Positions 21,396 through 30,273 of a DNA stretch of 64,000 nucleotides are shown piece after piece. The translations under genes were made by a program, and so were the position numbers. The DNA lies in contig NZ_QHCT01000010.1 in assembly GCF_003545885.1 (NCBI RefSeq), forward strand, positions 1-64,000, given 5' to 3'. Each line of letters starts with the position of its first letter. The stretch's first letter is position 1. The notes below the pieces were generated by a model, which was not told the origin of the DNA, did not search any database, and was given only the letters and a program-made list of their open reading frames with translations. The DNA comes from Leptospira stimsonii. GTDB taxonomy: Bacteria; Spirochaetota; Leptospiria; Leptospirales; Leptospiraceae.

Positions 21396-21670
21396 AGTAA
21401 GGCCGTTTCAAAAAATGAACTCGGGTCAGGATTTTAAAGTAAAAAATGAATTTAGGATTCACTTTGGAAAAAATTTAAAATCCGAAACTCCGCAGAACAC
21501 GGAAACCGTATCGAATCTTCAAGAAACGATACCGACTTGATTTATAAAATGGAAATTTTCCAAACGATTTAGAACTCAGTCGATTTAAAATTTCGCTTTG
21601 TCATCCTTTTGATTCTGGAAGTGGATGAATTTCAATTTTCAAGATTCTTTAGCCGAAAGAATTTGGTCCT

Positions 21671-22291
21671 ATGGCAGATCTTCAACTCGTAATCGGCGAC
21701 AAAAAATTCTCTTCTTGGTCTTTACGTCCTTGGATTTTATTGAAGGAAAGTAAAATTCCCTTCACGGAAATCTCGCTCGTTTTAAACACACCCGAGTTCT
21801 TTGAAAAAATAAAACTCTACTCGAATGCCGGCAAAGTTCCGGTCCTAGTCGACGGAGACATCAAGGTTTGGGACACGTTGAGCATCGTTGAATACATAGC
21901 GGAAAGTTTTCCGGAAAAAAATCTTTGGCCGAAAGAAAAAGCCGCGAGAGCCTTCGCTCGATCGATTGTCGCGGAAATGCATTCCGGATTCGGCGATTTA
22001 AGAAAGAATCTTTCGATGAATCTCGCCGAAAAGTTGCACGGAAGAACGTTCCCCGAAGAAGCATGGAAAGATATAAGAAGAATCGAGTCCATCTGGAAAG
22101 AATGTCTAAACAAATACAAAGGACCGTTTCTATTCGGAAAACAGTTCGGAATCGCGGACGCATTCTATACGCCCGTAGTCGGACGTTTTCTGACTTATGG
22201 AATCGATCTGGATCCGGCCGCGAACTCCTATATCGCAACGATCAGTAGCCTCTATTCTTATAAGGAATGGATGGACGGCGTTCTGAAATAA
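21671..22291 (+). CDS. Glutathione S-transferase family protein
   Basis: A 206-residue GST-fold protein. The thioredoxin-like N-terminal domain shows KKFSSWSLRPWILLKESKIPF, with Ser in the usual catalytic region, and the glutathione-binding AGKVPVLVDGDIKVWDTLSIVEYI (cis-Pro and the WDTLSI equivalent of the E-S/T-xxI site). The C-terminal helical domain includes GKQFGIADAFYTPVVGRF with the N-capping GIADA motif. Similar to the zeta/beta-like bacterial GSTs. Start ATG at 21671. A 275-base upstream gap holds no other gene. Confidence 0.9.
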   Translation: MADLQLVIGDKKFSSWSLRPWILLKESKIPFTEISLVLNTPEFFEKIKLYSNAGKVPVLVDGDIKVWDTLSIVEYIAESFPEKNLWPKEKAARAFARSIVAEMHSGFGDLRKNLSMNLAEKLHGRTFPEEAWKDIRRIESIWKECLNKYKGPFLFGKQFGIADAFYTPVVGRFLTYGIDLDPAANSYIATISSLYSYKEWMDGVLK

Positions 22292-22348
22292 TCGCTACGA
22301 TATTTATTCAAAATCCATTGCCTTCAAATACCTAAAAACAAGACACGG

Positions 22349-22387
22349 ATATTCTCGGAAATATCGAACAAATGATTCCGAGAATAT
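22349..22387. terminator. Bidirectional hairpin between convergent genes
   Basis: ATATTCTCGGAA (22349-22360) and TTCCGAGAATAT (22376-22387) form a perfect 12-base stem with a 15-base loop. It lies between the GST gene and copA, which converge. A partial T-rich tail follows on the + side and ttgttttt on the minus side. Confidence 0.7.
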
Positions 22388-22402
22388 TCCCTCTTTTCTA
22401 AT

Positions 22403-24637
22403 TTACTTTCTTTGCAAACGCAATGCGTTGAGAACGACCGAAACGGAACTGAATGCCATCGCTCCTCCGGCAATCCAAGGAGCTAAAAAACCTGCGGCCG
22501 CAAAAGGAATTCCGAGTGCGTTATAGATCAACGCCCAGAATAGATTCTGCCTGATATTATAAACGGTTCTACGACTCATTGCAAATGCGTTCGCAATCGA
22601 AGCGAGATCCCCGTTCATGATCACGACATCGGAAGATTCCATTGCGACGTCTGTTCCCGTTCCCATTGCGATTCCCAAATTTGCAACGGCTAGAGCCGGC
22701 GCGTCGTTGATACCGTCCCCAACCATCGCGACGACTTTTCCCGAATCCATCAGCGTTTTCACTTCCGTCGCCTTTCCTTCAGGAAGAATTTCAGCAAGGA
22801 CATGATCGATACCGCAAGTCTTTGCTACCGCATTGGCCGTTCTTTCATTGTCGCCCGTGATCATATAAACTTCCATTCCGAGTGCCTTCAAACGCGTGAT
22901 CGAATCGGGAGTAGAATCCTTAACAGTATCCGCCAAGGAAAGAACCGCACTATGAACTCCATCCACGCTCAAATGCACGACCGTAGACCCCTCGGCTTCT
23001 CTCTGAATCTTTAAATCGGAAAGAGTCTGATTCAATCGAATACCCTTTTCTTTAAAGAGTCGATCCGTTCCCAATAGAATTTCTTTTGAGTTTACGATTG
23101 CAAAAACTCCTCCACCCGGTATCGTCTCGAACGTTTCCGAAATCGGGAGAATCAGACCTCGCCGTTTCGCCGAATCCACGATCGCTTTCGAAAGCGGATG
23201 TTCCGAATTTTGTTCCGCGGCGCCCGCGAGAAGAAGAAGTTGAGATTCGTCTCCGGAAGGGATAACGTCGATTTTTTTAAGAATCGGCTTTCCGTGCGTC
23301 AAGGTTCCCGTCTTATCAAAAACCACAGTATTCACTTTATGAGCAATTTCTAATGCTTCCGCGGTGCGAAACAGGATTCCTAACGTAGCGGCCTTTCCGG
23401 ATCCGGCAAGAATGGAGACCGGAGTCGCAAGCCCGAGCGCACAAGGACAAGCAATCACGAGCACCGCAATCGCTTTTTCTAACGCGCCGGAGAAAACTCC
23501 GGGTTCTATCCAAAAAAACCAAAAGGCAAAAGTAAAAGCCGCAATCAAAATAACGGCCGGGACAAAAACCCCGGAAATTCGATCCGCAATCCTTTGAATT
23601 GGAGCCCTGGAACCTTGCGCTTCTTGTACAACTCTTACGATGCCGGATAAAAGAGTATCCTTTCCCACTTTCGAAGCTCTTAGTTTCAGAATTCCGTTTT
23701 TGTTTAGCGAACCTCCAAACAAAGCGCTCCCCACCTTCTTTTCAACCGGAATGCTCTCACCGGTTAACATCGATTCGTCGATAGAAGAACTTCCCTCTTC
23801 GACAATTCCGTCGACGGGAACGGTTTCTCCAACTTTTACAAGAAGTAAATCTCCGCTCCTCACCGCCGCCAAGGGAATTTCCTGAATTTCATCTTCATGG
23901 ATGATGTTCGCGGTTTTCGGTTGTAACCCGACTAAAGATTGAATCGCTTTTGAAGACTTACCTTTCGCGAGATGTTCCAAAAATTTACCGAAAAGAATCA
24001 ATGTGATCAGAACGGCCGAAGTTTCATAGTAGAGGAAAATTTCCCCATGATGATGTCCTTCTAAGGAAAGAAAGGATTGTTTTACGCTATAAAAGTAGGC
24101 GGCCGAGGTGCCAAGGACAACGAGCACGTCCATATTCGCCCCGCCGTTCTTTAGCGATCGGAAAGCGCCCAAGTAGAAGGAAAAACCGATCCAAAATTGC
24201 ACAGGAGTTGCAAGCGCGAACTGCAACCAAGGATTCATTAGAAAATGTAAATATTCGGAAAACTTATTTTCTCCAAAATGCCCTACCATGGATAAAAGCA
24301 AAGGAGCGGAAAAAAGGACCGATGCAAGCAGTCTAAATTTTAATTTTCTGAATTCTTCCTCGTGCGCTCTTTCGGCCTTGCCGTTCAGAACAATTTCTTC
24401 GTGAACAAGCGCTCTATATCCGAGGGAATCGACTTTGTCCAATAAGACCTCTTGAGAAACCGGAGAAGAAAACTCCACTTTCGCCGTTTCCATTGCGAAA
24501 TTGACCCTTGCATCCTTGACTCCCGGAACTTTTTTCAATCCCTTCTCGATTCGGAGGGCACAATTTGCACAGGTCATTCCGATTAGATCAAGAGTGATTC
24601 CTGAATCGGAGGGTTCCGCCTTAACCGAGGGATTCAT
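22403..24637 (-). CDS. copA: Copper-exporting P1B-type ATPase CopA
   Basis: A 744-residue heavy-metal P-type ATPase that moves Cu(I) out of the cytoplasm. It has one N-terminal HMA domain with GMTCANC (Cys23/Cys26). The actuator TGES is at 292-295, the transmembrane metal site CPC at 397-399, the phosphorylated Asp441 in DKTGT, the P1B-specific SEHPL near 478 and GDGIND at 640-645. The CPC with downstream YN...MxxSS-type elements (NALGIPFAA, MAFSSVSVVLNALR) indicates the copper subclass. A His-rich external loop (GHHHGE) lies near 194. It overlaps the copZ stop by 4 bases, the third gene of csoR-copZ-copA. Confidence 0.95.
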   Translation of the reverse strand: MNPSVKAEPSDSGITLDLIGMTCANCALRIEKGLKKVPGVKDARVNFAMETAKVEFSSPVSQEVLLDKVDSLGYRALVHEEIVLNGKAERAHEEEFRKLKFRLLASVLFSAPLLLSMVGHFGENKFSEYLHFLMNPWLQFALATPVQFWIGFSFYLGAFRSLKNGGANMDVLVVLGTSAAYFYSVKQSFLSLEGHHHGEIFLYYETSAVLITLILFGKFLEHLAKGKSSKAIQSLVGLQPKTANIIHEDEIQEIPLAAVRSGDLLLVKVGETVPVDGIVEEGSSSIDESMLTGESIPVEKKVGSALFGGSLNKNGILKLRASKVGKDTLLSGIVRVVQEAQGSRAPIQRIADRISGVFVPAVILIAAFTFAFWFFWIEPGVFSGALEKAIAVLVIACPCALGLATPVSILAGSGKAATLGILFRTAEALEIAHKVNTVVFDKTGTLTHGKPILKKIDVIPSGDESQLLLLAGAAEQNSEHPLSKAIVDSAKRRGLILPISETFETIPGGGVFAIVNSKEILLGTDRLFKEKGIRLNQTLSDLKIQREAEGSTVVHLSVDGVHSAVLSLADTVKDSTPDSITRLKALGMEVYMITGDNERTANAVAKTCGIDHVLAEILPEGKATEVKTLMDSGKVVAMVGDGINDAPALAVANLGIAMGTGTDVAMESSDVVIMNGDLASIANAFAMSRRTVYNIRQNLFWALIYNALGIPFAAAGFLAPWIAGGAMAFSSVSVVLNALRLQRK

Positions 24638-24843
24638 TTGATTGAACCCGGTGTATAACCTTCTTCCAAGATCGCGGCTCTGACCTTGGATAATTCTTCT
24701 TCCGTACCTTCTCCTTGATAAACGACTTCCTTATTCGCTAAACTCGCTTTGGAAGAAAGGCCGATTTCCTTTAACGCGGATTCGATCGTATGCTGACAGT
24801 GATTGCATGTCATTCCTTCGACTTCTAATTTGATTTCTTTCAT
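24634..24843 (-). CDS. copZ: Copper chaperone CopZ (single HMA domain)
   Basis: A 69-residue soluble metallochaperone starting at the ATG at 24843, which follows ggagga; the frame extends 13 codons further but that start lacks support. The HMA fold has the Cu(I) site GMTCNHCQHTIE. It hands copper to CopA. It begins 19 bases after the csoR stop and its stop overlaps the copA start, so the three genes form one operon. Confidence 0.92.
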   Translation of the reverse strand: MKEIKLEVEGMTCNHCQHTIESALKEIGLSSKASLANKEVVYQGEGTEEELSKVRAAILEEGYTPGSIK

Positions 24844-24862
24844 GACTTGATTCCTCCAAGAT

Positions 24863-25150
24863 TTATTTAAGAATGCGCTCAACCGTAGTCATAAACTCAC
24901 TCAAGATCGCGGGATCATTCTCCTTAAATCGTTCAACTACGCAGGTTTCAATATGACTTTTGAGAAGAGTTTTCGAAACTCCATCTAACGCCGATTTTAC
25001 GGAAGACAATTGATTTAGAATATCGTCGCAGTATTCGTCCCTTTCAATCATACCTTGTATTCCTCGGATCTGTCCTTCAATCTTCTTGAGTCTCAAAGTT
25101 AAGGCTTCCTTGACTTTAGGATCAGAGTGCAGTTTGTGTTTCGGTTTCAT
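24863..25150 (-). CDS. csoR: CsoR-type copper-sensing repressor
   Basis: A 95-residue all-helical DUF156-family repressor. The Cu(I) ligand triad is visible as Cys41 (EYCDDILNQL), His66 and Cys70 (KSHIETC). Copper binding releases the repressor from DNA. First gene of the csoR-copZ-copA operon, it is expected to control all three genes from the G-tract operator directly upstream. The triad spacing (Cys-24-His-3-Cys) is the normal copper arrangement rather than that of the nickel or formaldehyde relatives. Confidence 0.93.
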   Translation of the reverse strand: MKPKHKLHSDPKVKEALTLRLKKIEGQIRGIQGMIERDEYCDDILNQLSSVKSALDGVSKTLLKSHIETCVVERFKENDPAILSEFMTTVERILK

Positions 25151-25154
25151 ATAC

Positions 25155-25168
25155 TATACCCCCCTATA
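25155..25168 (-). promoter_or_regulatory. Probable CsoR operator overlapping the ribosome-binding site
   Basis: TATA-CCCCCC-TATA (read TATA-GGGGGG-TATA on the coding strand) starts 5 bases before the csoR start codon. CsoR/RcnR proteins bind G-tracts flanked by AT inverted repeats. The six-G tract lies 9-14 bases from the ATG and is the only possible Shine-Dalgarno sequence, so operator and translation signal coincide. Confidence 0.75.
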
Positions 25169-25306
25169 CTATAGACGATATTTTGATCAAACTCGGCGAA
25201 AAAAACGAAAAAAAATTCTTCTATTTTATTCCTTCCAAAAGATAAAAATACTTAAAATTTGTTTGCTATTTTTATAAATAGTGAAATATTCTGTTTGGGG
25301 ATCTGA

Positions 25307-26380
25307 ATGCTCGGACAGAGAAAAATCAATCGGGGAACGGAATCTAAGATCGCCGGCCGGTTTGATTCTACTTATCGAGAATCCGATCCGGAATTTCCGG
25401 ATGAGCCACCTTCTCCAAAAACGATTCTTTTCGAAGAACACGCGAAGACAATCGTTACGGAAAATGATTGTCCTGATTTACACTTTACTCGCTCTCTCAA
25501 TCCGTATCGCGGATGCGAACATGGTTGTATCTACTGTTATGCACGGCCGAATCACGCTTACGTGGATCTTTCTCCAGGAATCGATTTTGAAACAAAGATT
25601 TTTGCGAAACGAAATGCGCCCGAACTTCTTCGAAAATATCTTTCCAAGCAAAAGGGAGAGGTCGTAACGATCCAGCTCGCGGGCGTAACCGATATATATC
25701 AGCCGATCGAGAGAAAATTAGAAATCACTCGAGAACTCCTTAAAGTTTTTTTAGAATTTCGACAACCCGTTGCGATGATCACAAAATCCTATCTCGTAAC
25801 CAGAGACTTGGATCTTCTTGAAAAATTGGCTTCTCAGAATTTGGTGAAAGTTTATATCAGCGTGACCACTCTCGATTCGGAACTCTGGAGAAGAATGGAG
25901 CCTCGGACCGCCAATCCTGAAAAAAGACTGAAAGCGATTCGAAGCCTTTCCGAATTGGGAGTTCCCACCGGAGTGATGGCCGCGCCGATGATCCCCGGGT
26001 TAAACGATCACGAGCTGGAAACGATTCTTCAGTCTGCAAAAGAATCCGGAGCCAAAACGGCGGGAATGGTTTTTTTGCGTCTTCCTTTCGAAGTCGCTCC
26101 CCTCTTTTTGGATTGGTTGGAAACGCACTATCCTCTCAAAAAAGAGAAAGTGGAAAACTTAATTCGTCAAGCGAGAGGCGGCAAACTCTATGATTCCGAT
26201 TATTCAAGTAGAATGGTGGGAACAGGACCTTACGCGGAAATACTCTGGAAACGATTTCGAATGGCAAGAAATCGACTGGGTTTAAACGATCCGATGTCCT
26301 TAAACAAAAGTATTTTTCGAATTCCGGAAAAATATCAACTTCGCTTAACAAAAGGAGAAAATCTTTTTCCCGGATTGTGA
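25307..26380 (+). CDS. Radical SAM protein, PA0069/SplB-like family
   Basis: A 357-residue radical S-adenosylmethionine enzyme. The iron-sulfur cluster motif CEHGCIYC has Cys70, Cys74 and Cys77. Later motifs TQ-type LAGVTDIYQPIE, KSYLVTRDLDLL and VSVTTLD-like VYISVTTLDSELWRRMEPRTANPEKRL match the COG1533 group related to spore photoproduct lyase. The N-terminal RGTESKIAGRFD segment is characteristic of the PA0069 subgroup. Reaction unknown. Start ATG at 25307 behind ggggatctg. It is transcribed divergently from csoR, across a 156-base region. Confidence 0.9.
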   Translation: MLGQRKINRGTESKIAGRFDSTYRESDPEFPDEPPSPKTILFEEHAKTIVTENDCPDLHFTRSLNPYRGCEHGCIYCYARPNHAYVDLSPGIDFETKIFAKRNAPELLRKYLSKQKGEVVTIQLAGVTDIYQPIERKLEITRELLKVFLEFRQPVAMITKSYLVTRDLDLLEKLASQNLVKVYISVTTLDSELWRRMEPRTANPEKRLKAIRSLSELGVPTGVMAAPMIPGLNDHELETILQSAKESGAKTAGMVFLRLPFEVAPLFLDWLETHYPLKKEKVENLIRQARGGKLYDSDYSSRMVGTGPYAEILWKRFRMARNRLGLNDPMSLNKSIFRIPEKYQLRLTKGENLFPGL

Positions 26381-26767
26381 CTCTATTCGAAAAAACGAAT
26401 TCTCCATCTCGTAAAATCGGTCCAAGAAATTCTTCCATCCAATCCCTTGATTGAAAGAAGGTATTTCCGAGAAGGCTCTTTTTTCCATTTCGCTTAACAA
26501 AAATGAAAATAAAAAGACACGATTCTTCGATCCAACGTCGATTGTTCACGGCGAATCCACGCTTAAACCCGAGTATGTTTTAGAAACTCGAGTTAACGAA
26601 CGTCGTTCTTCGCAAAAAGAAAGAATCCGATTCCAAAAAAAGAAAATTCTCCGATAATTTTTTATTCTATCCGTTATTTAAAAAAGATCACACTTGGACT
26701 TGACTTAACTTGTGCAAAATTTGAACAATGCACCGGACTCCTTCCTAAATTATATATCAGGAGAATA
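26381..26767. other. Upstream region of hydrolase A
   Basis: A gene-free stretch of 387 bases. The distal part has small frames without ribosome-binding sites. The proximal part is AT-rich and has ttgact near 26700 followed by AT-rich DNA; cttgact recurs before hydrolase B (29270-29276). The shared leader ends in ggagaatagtg at both genes. Confidence 0.5.
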
Positions 26768-27598
26768 GTGAAGAGAATGAAAATGAAAAAAATGAAGAGC
26801 GTGGGACTGATTCTTTGTGCCCTGTTTATGGCAGGATCTCTTTCTGCTCAGACGTATACCGTGTTTGTTCACGGAAAGTCCGATCAGAATCACAACGGCA
26901 CGGGAACAACCGATGTAAACAACTACTGGGGAACAAGTGTGAATTCCGTTTCCGGCGCGAAGGTATTCGTTGGATACGATGGAACATCCGATCCAAGAAG
27001 TTATGGAACCGCGAGAGCACAAACCAACTTTACGACCGTTGCAAACACTTATTGCAAAGGAAGCAATTCCTGCAAAATCGTTTGCCATAGCGCGGGTTGT
27101 TATGTCACAGAATATTGGCTCGCAAATCTCGGAGGAAGTGCTTCCAGCAAAGGTTACAACTTTACAAAAGTAACCGCGCTCGCGGCCGCATCCGGTGGTT
27201 CTGAGCTAGCGTCCGCATTGAATGGGGTCACTTTCGGATTCGCCGGAAATTCCATGGACAAGGCTTTGATCGTTTCCACAGCGAGAGGCGCTTACAATCA
27301 CAACAACACTGCGGGAGTTACCGTCTACCAAGTTCCAGGATATAAGGGAATGGCAGGCGCATCTCTGATTCTTCCGGGGGAAGACGATTACGCGGTCGCG
27401 TTTCATTCTTCTTGCGCTTACAACAAAGCGGGCGGATTGAGCCAGTGCCAAGCTACATTGACTCAGAGCGAAGGGATCTGGCCTTTTAACTCGAATGTAA
27501 CTTACACTCAGTTTCAAGGTCACACGAGAGCTCCTTCAGTCGGCGCTTCCGGGTTGTATCTGAATCACAGTGAACTTAAAAACGAAGGATGGAGATAA
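26768..27598 (+). CDS. Secreted alpha/beta hydrolase (lipase-like), copy A
   Basis: A 276-residue protein starting at GTG (26768) behind aggaga. The signal peptide is about 26 residues ending SLSAQ. The mature part opens with TYTVFVHGKSD, where HG supplies a lipase-type oxyanion turn, and has the nucleophile elbow CHSAGCYVTEYW (G-x-S-x-G with the first Gly replaced by Cys). Candidate acid and base are EDDYAV and GHTRAPS. Several Cys residues suggest disulfides and thus an extracytoplasmic site. About 90% identical to copy B at 29344-30177. Substrate unknown; lipid or ester hydrolysis is likely. Confidence 0.8.
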   Translation: MKRMKMKKMKSVGLILCALFMAGSLSAQTYTVFVHGKSDQNHNGTGTTDVNNYWGTSVNSVSGAKVFVGYDGTSDPRSYGTARAQTNFTTVANTYCKGSNSCKIVCHSAGCYVTEYWLANLGGSASSKGYNFTKVTALAAASGGSELASALNGVTFGFAGNSMDKALIVSTARGAYNHNNTAGVTVYQVPGYKGMAGASLILPGEDDYAVAFHSSCAYNKAGGLSQCQATLTQSEGIWPFNSNVTYTQFQGHTRAPSVGASGLYLNHSELKNEGWR

Positions 27599-27605
27599 TT
27601 CTTCT

Positions 27606-27646
27606 TTTTTAAAAAAGAAACTCCGCTCTTTATGGGGAGCGGAGTT
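27606..27646 (-). terminator. Rho-independent terminator, hydrolase A region
   Basis: AACTCCGCTC (27619-27628) pairs with GAGCGGAGTT (27637-27646) over an 8-base loop. On the minus strand the stem is followed by tcttttttaaaa, a good T-run, so it can end transcription of the minus-strand gene ending at 27867. The stem also lies just behind hydrolase A on the plus strand. A related CCGCTC/GAGCGG hairpin follows copy B. Confidence 0.75.
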
Positions 27647-27866
27647 CGCAAGAATCCATTTCGATCATTCAATGTTGTCTCTCTCTCGATCTTTTCCAAA
27701 AAGAATCCTCTTTTACAGACCGAGACAAATCAAAAACACAACCTATTAAAAACCGACAACCGCCCATCTGTATGAAGAATTAAAAAATCCGAACGGATTT
27801 AAAGACAAAAGGGAAATCATAGATTTAAATTATTCGTATATTCTTATTTACTAAATTTATTCAAAT

Positions 27867-29090
27867 TCATCTTTCCATACTTTCCAGTTCTTTAATCCTT
27901 CTTTGTTTCTCATTGCTGTCCCATATCTTTGAAGTAAACTGTTTCACGTCATAAAATTTCGTCTTAAAAAAATCCTTATACGGAAGAATGAGTTCTCGAT
28001 CCGGTTCCGTCGTTCTCGCCGCTTGAATCTTCTTCAATCCGGCTTCTCCTTGACTAAACCATTCGGGATCTACAGCAAGGTTCACTCGGTGACCTCTTAT
28101 ATCCGTTACCACGTATGGACCGTCCAAACCGGAGTCTCGAATCAATTTTCCATAAAATAAGAATTCTGCCTCCCCGTAACCGGATGGAAGTTTAGAATCG
28201 AACGTCGCCCAAGCGATGTATTCCCCTGTTTCCGCGTGTTTCAGATTTGCTTCCACATGATAATTCCCGGCAGTATAAACGTTGATTCCTACTCTTACAA
28301 CGAGGGAGCCGTCGCTCGTCGTATCGGAGAAAGCTCCGCTCAACTCCGCCGGTTTTCCGGGAGAAGAATAGAATGAAGTATTCAATTTTCCTGTTTTTTT
28401 ATAACCCGGCCCGTAACGAAAGTCGACTTCGAGAATCATATCTCCCCAGTCCTTCTGAGTCGGTTTCCATTGAAACGTGTAGAGTAAGTCCTTGGCGACA
28501 TCGTCTCCATTGACTCCGTTATCCCCAACATCCGGACTCAAAGTTCCGAACTTCTCACCGTCAAATTCCCTCCACATACGAGATCCCTTAATCTCGATCG
28601 GAATTCTTTTTCCCTCAGGACCTCTACAATCAAAAACGATTCTCATATGATCTTGCGAACCGATGACGGCCCAGGATAGAGGTTGTAATTGACAACTGTA
28701 GCCGTTCGGCTCCTTCGAATCCGCGCTATCTACCATAGGAATCGCGGTCGTCTGAATAAAAGACGGTCGAATCAGGTCTTCGTTGAACTTGGAAAGCGGT
28801 CTCGAATTCGGAGGATACTGCGACCATTCTTTATAATCTTCTAATATTCTTTCGATCGGAACGGCATCATCTATGTCTTGTAACGATCCGCCTCCGCTCT
28901 CTCCGTCAAAAGAAGATCCCGAACCTCCGGGGGGAGAGTTTCTCGCCATCCGTTCGGCCCTTTCTTTCTTCTCGGCATCGGATTGAAACCAAGAACCTCC
29001 CTTCTCTTCCGGCCAGAAAACGAACGCCGTTAGAATCAAGATCACTGACACAATCACTCCATAGATCACATATTTGTTTCCGATTTTCAT
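27867..29090 (-). CDS. Membrane-anchored extracytoplasmic protein between the two hydrolases
   Basis: About 407 residues from the ATG at 29090 (behind aaaggaatt; the frame extends 9 codons further). One N-terminal membrane segment (residues 7-26) is followed by a Lys/Glu stretch, a Gly/Ser linker (PPGGSGSSFDGESGGGS) and a strand-rich domain. The C-terminal half, INVYTAGNYHVEANL...EYIAWATFD...YGKLIRDSGLDGPYVV, resembles the Ig-like module found at the end of secreted peptidases and DUF4785-type proteins. An anchor-linker-globular layout is shared with lipase foldases, but the fold looks different. It is transcribed opposite to the hydrolases. Function unknown. Confidence 0.75.
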   Translation of the reverse strand: MKIGNKYVIYGVIVSVILILTAFVFWPEEKGGSWFQSDAEKKERAERMARNSPPGGSGSSFDGESGGGSLQDIDDAVPIERILEDYKEWSQYPPNSRPLSKFNEDLIRPSFIQTTAIPMVDSADSKEPNGYSCQLQPLSWAVIGSQDHMRIVFDCRGPEGKRIPIEIKGSRMWREFDGEKFGTLSPDVGDNGVNGDDVAKDLLYTFQWKPTQKDWGDMILEVDFRYGPGYKKTGKLNTSFYSSPGKPAELSGAFSDTTSDGSLVVRVGINVYTAGNYHVEANLKHAETGEYIAWATFDSKLPSGYGEAEFLFYGKLIRDSGLDGPYVVTDIRGHRVNLAVDPEWFSQGEAGLKKIQAARTTEPDRELILPYKDFFKTKFYDVKQFTSKIWDSNEKQRRIKELESMER

Positions 29091-29343
29091 GAATTCCTTT
29101 TCTTTTATCCCCTTCAAAAGAGCACATAACGCAAAATGAGGGTTATTTTTCGTTGATCAGCGTATATTCTCTCGAAAGAAGAGCAACCATATTTGTATTT
29201 ATTTATAATTAGTGTTTTTTAAAGACGATTTTTTTATTTTTATCGTTATTTATAAATTGCGATACTTCACTTGACTAAATAGAAGAAGAGTTAAACTTTT
29301 AGAGCGGGAGAAGAATTTCTTTTCCCCAAAGAAATGGAGAATA

Positions 29344-30177
29344 GTGAAAAAGATGAATAATTTGAAAACAAAGCTGATGATGGGACTGGCTCTTTGTGTG
29401 TTTCTTTTAGCGGGAACTCTTTCCGCTCAAACTTATACCGTGTTTGTTCACGGAAAGTCTGATAAGAACCACAACGGAACCGGAACTGTGGACGTGAACA
29501 ATTATTGGGGAAGTAGCGTAAACTCCGTATCAGGAGCAAAAGTGTTCGTTGGTTACGATGGAACTTCAGATCCTAGAAATTACGGATCTGCAAGAGCACA
29601 GACTAACTTTACAACTGTGGTAAACACGTATTGTAAAGGATCCAATTCCTGCAAAATCGTTTGCCATAGCGCTGGCTGTTATGTGACTGAGTACTGGCTC
29701 GCAAATCTTGGAGCAAGCGCTTCCAGCCGCGGATATAATTTCACAAAAATTACCGCACTGGCCGCCGCATCCGGTGGATCCGAACTCGCTTCGGCTCTCA
29801 ACGGAATTACTTTCGGGTTTGGTGGAAACGCGATGGATAAATCTCTGATCGTTTCTACTGCGAGAGGTGCATACAATCACAACAACACCGCCGGAGTCAC
29901 CGTTTACCAGGTTCCTGGTTACAAAGGAATGATCGGAGCTTCTCTGATTCTACCTGGTGAAGACGACTACGCGGTTGCGTTTCACTCTTCTTGTGCTTAT
30001 AACAAGGCGGGTGGCGTGAGCAAGTGCCAATCTTCTCTGACGCAGAGCGAAGGGATTTGGCCTTTTAACTCGAATGTAACTTACACTCAGTTTCAAGGAC
30101 ATACCAGAGCACCTTCCGTTGGAACCTCGGGATTGTATCTCAACCACAGTGAGATAAAAAACGAAGGTTGGAGATAA
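29344..30177 (+). CDS. Secreted alpha/beta hydrolase (lipase-like), copy B
   Basis: A 277-residue paralogue of copy A with the same GTG start, same ggagaatagtg leader, a signal peptide ending TLSAQ, the oxyanion FVHGKSD, the nucleophile CHSAGC and the same Cys pattern. I count roughly 22 substitutions over the 249-residue mature region, mostly conservative, with almost all in loops. The high similarity with scattered silent changes points to a duplication kept under selection rather than a recent error. Copy B lies downstream of the intervening minus-strand gene. Confidence 0.8.
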   Translation: MKKMNNLKTKLMMGLALCVFLLAGTLSAQTYTVFVHGKSDKNHNGTGTVDVNNYWGSSVNSVSGAKVFVGYDGTSDPRNYGSARAQTNFTTVVNTYCKGSNSCKIVCHSAGCYVTEYWLANLGASASSRGYNFTKITALAAASGGSELASALNGITFGFGGNAMDKSLIVSTARGAYNHNNTAGVTVYQVPGYKGMIGASLILPGEDDYAVAFHSSCAYNKAGGVSKCQSSLTQSEGIWPFNSNVTYTQFQGHTRAPSVGTSGLYLNHSEIKNEGWR

Positions 30178-30197
30178 TTCAACTTTAGTCAATGAGT

Positions 30198-30226
30198 GCG
30201 GCTCCGCTCTATCGAGCGGGGTTGCC
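30198..30226 (+). terminator. Hairpin after hydrolase B
   Basis: CCGCTC (30204-30209) and GAGCGG (30214-30219) with a TATC loop, extended by GU-containing pairs to 30198/30225. It resembles the stem behind hydrolase A. The T-run is poor, so it is a weak or Rho-assisted terminator. Confidence 0.5.
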
Positions 30227-30273
30227 TTGACTCTGATCCGATCGATTTCACATCCTCCACTAGTTTCCATTTT

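Noticed and set aside
26451..26657. 68-residue plus-strand frame before hydrolase A
   Set aside because: No ribosome-binding site, low complexity (Lys/Glu/Arg), lies in the upstream region of the hydrolase.
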